A stretch of 37,900 nucleotides of DNA, from assembly GCA_964383905.1 (NCBI GenBank), contig CAYLJO010000036.1, positions 1 to 37,900 of the forward strand, written 5' to 3'. The position numbers were made by a program, and so were the translations under genes. Positions 32,722 through 37,900 of the stretch are shown here, one piece after another. Positions within the stretch are counted from its first letter, which is position 1. The number at the start of each line of letters is the position of its first letter. A model generated the notes under the pieces. It worked only from the letters and a program-made list of their open reading frames with translations, searched no databases and was not told where the DNA came from. Source of the DNA: CAYLJO01 sp964383905. Lineage in GTDB: Bacteria > Acidobacteriota > Blastocatellia > Pyrinomonadales > Pyrinomonadaceae.

Positions 32722-33183
32722 TCATCTTTCCGGCTTCACCCTCTGTTTATACTCTTCGATCTGCGCTGCGTGGTGCGCGTGATGCTTGAAAGTAACGCCC
32801 TCGACCCACTTATAAGCGGGCGATGACTCCTCGACCTCATCGGGTAAAGACGCGATGAGATGTTCTATACGGGCGTGCGCTCTGTCGAACTCTTCGCGTA
32901 CTTCGCGTATTGAACGCTCGCGGCGATCCTTAACCGCCCGAGCGTTGAAATCGTCGATCGCTTGCCTGTTTAATCTCTGCTGTTTCCACGTGCCCTGCTG
33001 AATCTCGCTGATGATACGCGCCCCTTCCTGTTCCCAGGCGACGATGTGCGAGAGCAGATCTTTGACCGACCATTGCGGATTCAAACCGACGCGGGTCGCC
33101 TGCTCTTCCGTCAAGCCATCGAGTGCGCCGATTAACCTACGGTGCGAGTCGCGCACGCGCTCCTGCAAATCCCTCTTCTTCAT
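32722..33183 (-). CDS. ClbS/DfsB-like (DinB superfamily) four-helix protein
   Basis: This 153-residue protein has the DinB-type four-helix bundle pattern. PQWSVKDLLSHIVAWEQEG at about residues 41-59 carries the first conserved His, and a His-rich C-terminal segment, FKHHAHHAAQIEEY, carries the others, so a bound metal is likely. ClbS/DfsB proteins are small hydrolases or of unknown function. A start at 33183 is chosen because GGAG lies nine bases before it. The longer open frame back to 33615 adds 144 residues with no family pattern and overlaps the fragment called at 33391-33603. Confidence 0.75.
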   Translation of the reverse strand: MKKRDLQERVRDSHRRLIGALDGLTEEQATRVGLNPQWSVKDLLSHIVAWEQEGARIISEIQQGTWKQQRLNRQAIDDFNARAVKDRRERSIREVREEFDRAHARIEHLIASLPDEVEESSPAYKWVEGVTFKHHAHHAAQIEEYKQRVKPER

Positions 33184-33390
33184 TCCCCTTTTCTCCATCG
33201 CGCAAAGCCGTTTGCGCACGAATCTCGATACCGGGTTTCCAGCGCTCTTGAGGGCAGTAGCCTGGACGGCCAGTATATGCGAGTTGTCGGTGCTTTCCCA
33301 AAAGAGCGGCATTATAATCTTTCCCGTGCCTGACATCCACTCTCGAAGGCGGGGTCCGGGAATCCATTTAAAAAGGGCAAGGCTAATCCG

Positions 33391-33603
33391 ATGAAGCAGA
33401 CGGAAGGAATTTTGCGACTGGTCAACGACGCGAAGAGCCTCATCCGTGAAGTCACTGTAGAAGAAACAGGCAAACCGGTCCCGCTTCCGGCGAAGGCGTG
33501 CGGCTGGAACGGGGCAGGCGCGCCAATAGAAGGGGGTAAGTATGCTGCATCTTCGTCCGTCGCCGCCTCGTGGTGTACAATTAAGCGTACTATAGGCTAT
33601 TAA
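33391..33603 (+). pseudogene. Possible remnant of a rhodanese-like gene
   Basis: This 70-residue frame begins MKQTEGILRLVNDAKSLIRE. That is similar to the N-terminal helix that precedes the rhodanese domain in many single-domain sulfurtransferases, as far as I can judge from memory. After VEETGK the sequence turns into unrelated Pro, Ala, Gly and Ser residues and no rhodanese core or active-site Cys loop follows. It may be a stump left by a deletion. It lies in the 494-base gap between the ClbS/DfsB-like gene and the aspartase. No other gene is seen in that gap. Confidence 0.25.
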
Positions 33604-33677
33604 TCGAATTTCCAAAGCGAGGCTCTCTTCGTTACGCGGCGTGAGCTCACTCTCAATAGAGAAGGAAGACCTTTCTT

Positions 33678-35192
33678 ATGTCACAAGATGCGACCGAGTT
33701 GAAACAGGAAGATGTGATCGGGCGGGAAGAACTTGGTACGAATGAGCAGAAGCAGGATAGCGCACCGGGCCGGATGCGCACGGAGAAGGATAGTTTAGGC
33801 AAGCTTCAGGTGCCGGCGAACGCTTATTACGGGGTACAGACGGCGCGCGCTGTCGCCAATTTCCCGATTAGTGGATTGAAGCCGAATCCGGCTTTCGTAC
33901 GAGCGACGGTGCAGATCAAGAAAGCGGCGGCGATTGTCAATGCCCGCCTGGGCCAACTGCCGCCGGAGAAGGCGGATGCGATTGTCGCGGCTGCCGACGA
34001 GGTTTTGCGCGGGGAACTGGCGGATCAATTCGTCGTCGATGTTTTTCAGGCGGGTGCCGGCACATCACACAATATGAATACCAACGAAGTGCTCGCTAAT
34101 CGCGCCATAGAGATCATTGCGAACAAGACGGGCGCGGAACCCAAACGTGGGGATTACAAACTGATTAACCCGAACGATCATGTCAACATGGCCCAGTCCA
34201 CAAACGACGTGATACCGACGGCGATTCGCCTCGCCGCGCTCCAACTCTGCGAAGAGTTCTACCCTGTGCTCGAACGCTTGCGGCAGGCTTTCGCGGCGAA
34301 AGCAAAAGAGTTCGACCCGATTATTAAATCAGGGCGCACTCACCTACAAGACGCGGTGCCGATCCGCCTCGGCCAGGAGTTCGCCGCCTATGCTGTTAGT
34401 GTCGGCAAGCATCACCGGCGCTTGCGTGCGGCGGCGGAGGAGTTAAAAGAACTCGGCATCGGCGGGACGGCCGCCGGATCCGGCCTGAACGCCCACCCGC
34501 AGTATCGCGAGGGGATGGCGAAGCAGCTTTCAGAGCAGACGGGCCTGCAGCTCAAGCCGACGAAAAATAGTTTCGAGGCGATGCAGTCAATGGCCCCGTT
34601 CGTCGGGGTCTCAAGTGCGCTGCGCAGCCTCGCACTGGATATGATCCGGATCGCCAACGACCTGCGCTTGCTGGCTTCCGGGCCGCGCACCGGGTTGGCG
34701 GAGATCGAGCTGCCGCCCGTGCAGCCCGGCTCGTCAATCATGCCGGGCAAGGTAAATCCGGTGCTGGCGGAGATGCTGAACATGGTCTGCTTTCACGTCA
34801 TCGGCAACGATACGACGGTAGCGATGGCGTCACAGGCCGGGCAGTTAGAGTTGAACGTGATGATGCCGGTCATCGCGCACGACCTGCTCGAAGCGCTGGC
34901 GGTTTTTCGCAACGCGCTCGACGCGTTTGCCACAAAATGCGTGAAGGGCATCACGGCTGACGCCGAACGCTGCCGGGAGTATGCGGAGAAGAGTTTATCC
35001 CTTATCACTGCGCTCAATCCTCACGTCGGCTACGCACGCGCGGCGGAGATCGCTAAAGAGATGCTGAAGTCCAAACGAGGCGCGCGCGAAGTGACCCGCG
35101 AGCTGGGCCTGATGAAGGACGAAGAGCTGGATAAAGTTCTCAATCTCGAAGGCATGACGGGGCCGGAGATTTATACCGGTGAGACGGAATAA
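33678..35192 (+). CDS. aspA: Aspartate ammonia-lyase (aspartase/fumarase superfamily)
   Basis: This 504-residue protein has a 30-residue extension before the superfamily core. The signature loop GSSIMPGKVN is at 351-360, with Ser353 as the likely catalytic base. Substrate-binding segments are AGAGTSHNMNTNEV, HVNMAQSTND and GRTHLQDAVP (Thr221, His222). The NMNTNEV, HVNMAQSTND and VQPGSSIMPGKVNPV forms favour aspartase over fumarase C, which has NMNVNEV and HVNKSQSSND. It should interconvert aspartate with fumarate and ammonia in the cytoplasm. Fumarase activity cannot be fully excluded. The start follows AAGGAAG by 11 bases. It is a single-gene unit with a hairpin downstream. Confidence 0.88.
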   Translation: MSQDATELKQEDVIGREELGTNEQKQDSAPGRMRTEKDSLGKLQVPANAYYGVQTARAVANFPISGLKPNPAFVRATVQIKKAAAIVNARLGQLPPEKADAIVAAADEVLRGELADQFVVDVFQAGAGTSHNMNTNEVLANRAIEIIANKTGAEPKRGDYKLINPNDHVNMAQSTNDVIPTAIRLAALQLCEEFYPVLERLRQAFAAKAKEFDPIIKSGRTHLQDAVPIRLGQEFAAYAVSVGKHHRRLRAAAEELKELGIGGTAAGSGLNAHPQYREGMAKQLSEQTGLQLKPTKNSFEAMQSMAPFVGVSSALRSLALDMIRIANDLRLLASGPRTGLAEIELPPVQPGSSIMPGKVNPVLAEMLNMVCFHVIGNDTTVAMASQAGQLELNVMMPVIAHDLLEALAVFRNALDAFATKCVKGITADAERCREYAEKSLSLITALNPHVGYARAAEIAKEMLKSKRGAREVTRELGLMKDEELDKVLNLEGMTGPEIYTGETE

Positions 35193-35203
35193 GATAAGGA
35201 CCA

Positions 35204-35246
35204 GGGTAAAGGTGAAGGACGTCAGCCATTTGGCTTCACTTTACCC
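35204..35246 (+). terminator. Hairpin downstream of the aspartase gene
   Basis: GGGTAAAGGTGAA (35204-35216) pairs with TTCACTTTACCC (35235-35246), with one bulged base. An inner stem AGCCA-TT-TGGCT lies in the loop. No strong T-tract follows. Confidence 0.5.
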
Positions 35247-35304
35247 CCTCTGACCGTTCGTGGCGTGGGCGACGTTAGATAACCATTAGGGGAATGAGAA
35301 ATAA

Positions 35305-35562
35305 ATGACGGAAGAAGAGCTGCGAAAGATTTTTCGGAAGATAGCTGCCGAAAAACCCAAGCCGGCGTAAACGTTCAGGCCGGGCGATACGGTAGGCATT
35401 AAGTCCGGGCCGTTTCAGTGTTTTACGGGTAAGGTGGAAGGAATCGATCAGGCCAAATCACTTCTCAAAGTGGTTGTGACAATCTTCAACCGCGCGAAGC
35501 CCATCAAGTTGAAATTCTTAGACGTTGAAAAAGTGTTAGACGCATCAATGGCCGGTCCTTAA
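35305..35562 (+). pseudogene. NusG-like KOW-domain mini-gene with an in-frame TAA
   Basis: An 86-codon frame starts at ATG 35305 (GGGGA upstream) with MTEEELRKIFRKIAAEKPKP. It hits TAA at 35368-35370 (codon 22) and continues in the same frame to a final TAA at 35560-35562. The second part reads RPGDTVGIKSGPFQCFTGKV, then VVVTIFNRAKPIKLKF, then VEKV, a clear KOW domain of the NusG/Spt5 type. A single C-to-T change of a Gln codon (CAA) would explain the stop. No ATG, GTG or TTG in frame lies between the stop and the KOW core. Full-length NusG is about 180 residues; this is a KOW-only relative. The alternatives are a sequencing error or suppression. Confidence 0.75.
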
Positions 35563-35834
35563 TCTGGCCTATCGCCTCTCTCTCAGCGCCACATGGTATT
35601 ACACTCCGAGCTTTGTTTTGCGCATCTTGCCGGGCAACTTCCGCATCTAAATCTGTGAATGCGTGACAAGCAATTGTCGCGGATATGTACGAATCTTTGG
35701 GCCTGTGTGCGGTGGCTGTGCGCTTGCGCTTTGTTTCTCAAAGTTAGTATAGTGCGCAATTTGGCGTCTGGAATGAGGGTTGCGGCAATAAGATTCTTGG
35801 TGTTGCTCATCACCTGGGCTAAGGGGGAGTAGTA

Positions 35835-36068
35835 GTGGCCGATCCGAATGATCGCGTAGAAGAGAACGTTCCGGGGCCATATTATGTCGACACGCAGTGC
35901 ATAGACTGCGATGTGTGCCGTGATACCGCCCCGGATAATTTCAGACGTTCGGACGAGAACAGTTACTCATACGTTTACAAGCAACCGGAGACGGAGGACG
36001 AGCGGGCGCTGTGTGAAGAAGCCTTGGCCGCCTGCCCTGTCGAAGCCATTGGCAACGATGGTGAATAA
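35835..36068 (+). CDS. Small ferredoxin with one Fe4S4 cluster
   Basis: This 77-residue protein has Cys22, Cys25 and Cys28 (C-x2-C-x2-C) and Cys67 in AACPVEAIG, which binds a single Fe4S4 cluster as in monocluster ferredoxins. Cys60 is an extra cysteine. The protein is acidic (Asp and Glu rich). The start is GTG, with GGGGGAG five bases upstream. Its redox partner is unknown; the Rieske protein encoded on the opposite strand is a possibility only by location. A hairpin follows the stop. Confidence 0.9.
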   Translation: MADPNDRVEENVPGPYYVDTQCIDCDVCRDTAPDNFRRSDENSYSYVYKQPETEDERALCEEALAACPVEAIGNDGE

Positions 36069-36101
36069 CTCCCCGCCGGTCTCATTTAGAACCGGTAAGG
36101 A

Positions 36102-36146
36102 TTGAAGGCCGCACGCGCAGAAAAGAGGTGAGCGGGCGGCCTTCAA
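36102..36146. terminator. Terminator hairpin after the ferredoxin gene
   Basis: TTGAAGGCCGC (36102-36112) and GCGGCCTTCAA (36136-36146) form a perfect 11-bp stem with a 23-base loop. CAATTTTGG follows, a short T-run on the plus strand. It lies between convergent genes. Confidence 0.65.
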
Positions 36147-36222
36147 CAATTTTGGATCTGTGATCCGGAAAGCAAAGGGTAGACGTGCGCCTTTGCGACT
36201 TACAAATCTGGAATTTGCCGTC

Positions 36223-36576
36223 TCAAATAATAATCTTTATCAACCCGTCTTCAATGATGACTTGGTAGCGTTCGACCGCGCTACGGTTAGTCAGGCAGAG
36301 GCCCGTACGCACGTCGAAGCGCCAGCCGTGCCAGCCGCATTCCACGACGTGGCCGCAGAGCTTGCCGTCCGCGAGCGGCGCACCCTTGTGCGGGCAGAAA
36401 TTTTCGACGGCGTAAAACTCTCCGCCGGCGTTGTAAAGTGCCAACTCCGTACCGTCCAAAAGTTCTACGGTGGCGCCCCGCCCCGGCGGCACATCCTCAA
36501 CACGGCCGACAGTGATGGCGCGGCCTTCGGGTGCCGGTTTTTTTAGATCATCGGATTTACTGTTAAATGATTGCAT
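36223..36576 (-). CDS. Rieske [2Fe-2S] ferredoxin-like protein (NirD type)
   Basis: This 117-residue soluble protein has a Rieske centre, Cys61-x-His63 (CPHKGAPL) and Cys80-x2-His83 (CGWHGWRFD). It has no signal or membrane segment, so it fits the bacterial ferredoxin-like Rieske group that includes NirD and dioxygenase ferredoxins. It would carry electrons to an oxygenase or reductase not present here. ATG at 36576 is chosen over TTG at 36615; neither has a strong ribosome-binding site. It converges with the ferredoxin gene. Confidence 0.88.
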   Translation of the reverse strand: MQSFNSKSDDLKKPAPEGRAITVGRVEDVPPGRGATVELLDGTELALYNAGGEFYAVENFCPHKGAPLADGKLCGHVVECGWHGWRFDVRTGLCLTNRSAVERYQVIIEDGLIKIII

Positions 36577-36876
36577 TAACAATAAATCGTAACAAATGAG
36601 CGTGCGGCGGGGCAACCATGCCCTGATTGGATCGCCCGGGGCAAGCGCGAGCGCAGCTTTGGGAGGCGATTACTCCTGCGCTTCGGGCGCATGAACTGGC
36701 AATCCTCGTCGAAGTGAGTATAATTCTGTATGTTCCCCTGAATTGGTAAATCTAAACCGGGCGCATGTTCCCTTCCGCCTTAAACAGGAGGGTCGCGCCG
36801 CCATAATGGCCCTCGTCCGATTATTTTACGGGGCGATGTTTTCATTAATTACGCAAACACATCAGGGAGGAAGATT

Positions 36877-37788
36877 ATGTCAAGAGATCGCTATGACAGA
36901 GATGACGACTACGAGACGCGATATTATGGTGAGGGGCCGCGCGGGCGCGGACTAAGCGGAGAAGATCGCTATGAAACAGATCGTGCGGATTATGGGCGGG
37001 ATATTGATCTGCGCGAGAGGGGCCATGGTCGCGACGATTCCTTCACGCGCAACCGTGGATTTGATGCTGAGCGCGATTACGGGCGCGAAGATTATGGTCG
37101 CGGCCGTTATGGTGAGCGCGCCGATTATCGCTATGACGAGCCGCGTTACGGCTACTCAGAGAGGGGCCGCCGTGATACAGACCGTTACGATGAAGGACGA
37201 TCATTGTATGATGAAGGCCGCGACTACCTACAAGGTAGGTTCGGGGGACGCCGCCGTGGCGCAGCGCGCTCACGCGTGCGCTGCCGCGAAATCATGACGC
37301 GCGACGTGACGGTTGCCACTCGTGATACCCCTTTGCAGGAAGTCGCGCGGATGATGCGCGAGGAAGATACGGGCGTCATTCCCGTGGTGGAGCGTGCGGA
37401 TGCTTCCGCCACGCAAGCCGTGACCGAGGAGGGGCGCAAGGTTAATAATAGAATGTATGGCAACGGCAAGCTTGTCGGTCTCATTACCGACCGAGATATT
37501 GTGATTCGCGCCATTGCCGAAGGCAAAGACCCTGCCACCACGCGGGCCGAGGAAGTGATGACCACAGACATTCACACGGCCAAGCCGAATGATCGTGTCA
37601 TCGACGCAATCCGCAAGATGGGCGACAAGCAGGTACGCCGCATTCCGGTGGTCGGCGAACAGGGCAGCCTGCGCGGCATCATCTCGATGGCGGATGTGGC
37701 GCTTGAAACCGAGGAGGACCAGGAGTTGGCCGATGCTCTGGAAGAAATTTCGAGCGGCTCATCTTTCTGGAGCAAAATCTTCGGCTGA
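36877..37788 (+). CDS. CBS-pair protein with a long disordered Arg/Asp/Tyr/Gly-rich N-terminus
   Basis: This 303-residue protein has about 130 N-terminal residues made almost only of Arg, Asp, Tyr, Gly, Glu and Ser in repeated RYD, DYGR and GRGRYG units. Two CBS motifs follow at about 138-220 and 228-285, for example REIMTRDVTVATRDTPLQEV and GLITDRDIVIRAIAEG. CBS pairs bind adenine nucleotides and act as energy sensors. The first CBS unit has an insert of about 25 residues before GKLVGLITD. The disordered part resembles arginine/tyrosine-rich segments that drive self-association; this is inference. The start follows GGGAGGAAG by four bases. A repeat hairpin follows the stop. Confidence 0.85.
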   Translation: MSRDRYDRDDDYETRYYGEGPRGRGLSGEDRYETDRADYGRDIDLRERGHGRDDSFTRNRGFDAERDYGREDYGRGRYGERADYRYDEPRYGYSERGRRDTDRYDEGRSLYDEGRDYLQGRFGGRRRGAARSRVRCREIMTRDVTVATRDTPLQEVARMMREEDTGVIPVVERADASATQAVTEEGRKVNNRMYGNGKLVGLITDRDIVIRAIAEGKDPATTRAEEVMTTDIHTAKPNDRVIDAIRKMGDKQVRRIPVVGEQGSLRGIISMADVALETEEDQELADALEEISSGSSFWSKIFG

Positions 37789-37797
37789 TTAAATGGC

Positions 37798-37830
37798 GAT
37801 CAGTAGTCAGTAAAAACCTGATTACTGATC
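37798..37830 (+). terminator. CAGTAATCAG-family hairpin after the CBS gene
   Basis: GATCAGTAGTCAG (37798-37810) pairs with CTGATTACTGATC (37818-37830) at 12 of 13 positions around a seven-base loop. It uses the same word as the hairpins at 13438 and 31184. Confidence 0.6.
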
Positions 37831-37845
37831 ACCGGTCACTAAATC

Positions 37846-37900
37846 ATGGCTGAATCAGTTGAGCGTTATTTTCGTCTGATGCCTGTCGGACGCCGTGCGC
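37846..37900 (+). CDS. Possible start of a further gene (partial)
   Basis: From ATG 37846 the frame is open to the window end (18 codons, starting MAESVERYFRLMPVG). No ribosome-binding site is obvious. Too short to identify. Confidence 0.3.
   Translation, partial: MAESVERYFRLMPVGRRA

Noticed and set aside
33184..33615. N-terminal extension of the ClbS/DfsB-like gene to 33615
   Set aside because: The extra 144 residues show no family pattern and the better ribosome-binding site is at 33183.
35368..35370. TAA in the KOW gene as programmed recoding
   Set aside because: TAA is not a known selenocysteine or pyrrolysine codon and no recoding element was recognised. Mutation or sequence error is simpler.

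Overview
The window looks like chromosomal DNA of a high-GC, Gram-negative heterotroph, most likely an Acidobacteriota (class Blastocatellia is plausible). The best lineage clue is the secreted von Willebrand A protein at 24684-25778, which has the layout of the Acidobacterial VWFA-related family. An OmpA-type envelope protein, HEAT/TPR proteins and frequent GTG/TTG starts fit this. I saw no rRNA, tRNA, CRISPR array, transposase or phage module. It reads as core metabolism mixed with lineage-specific small genes and a few decayed ones.

Layout. 1-143: tail of an upstream gene and its terminator. 434-6726 (+): a single-subunit molybdopterin oxidoreductase, a secreted HEAT-repeat/cyclophilin fusion, and an M1-aminopeptidase-like protein whose catalytic residues appear to be lost. 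7163-8384 (-): a lone receiver-domain protein, a small helical protein, and upstream of it a gene broken by at least three frame changes. 8633-9737: a DUF4112 membrane protein and a convergent thioredoxin-fold protein. 9835-12742 (-): pepA, a small unknown protein and an extended SDR in one run. 12937-15091: a TPR protein, a thioesterase plus alpha/beta hydrolase pair, and a lysine-rich histone-like protein. 15471-18454 (+): a receiver protein, an STT3/GT39-like polytopic membrane protein and a small exported protein. 18782-21195 (+): an LCM-type methyltransferase coupled to an FAD-linked oxidase.

21267-24014 (-) holds lipA, a threonine/serine dehydratase and lipB. 27402-32664 (-) holds a complete 2-oxo acid dehydrogenase complex in the order lpd, E1 alpha, E1 beta, E2. 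LipB and LipA build the lipoyl arm that E2 carries, so these two blocks form one functional unit, interrupted by a secreted unknown, the VWA protein and the OmpA protein. 32722-37788 holds a ClbS/DfsB-like protein, an aspartase, a NusG-like KOW mini-gene carrying an in-frame stop, a ferredoxin, a Rieske protein and a CBS-domain protein with a long disordered Arg/Asp/Tyr/Gly-rich N-terminus.

Many gaps between genes are filled by long hairpins, several built from the word CAGTAATCAG. No clearly new defence or biosynthetic system stands out. The most interesting signals are the apparent pseudo-peptidase, the two broken small genes (one NusG-like), the disordered CBS fusion and the hairpin repeat family.
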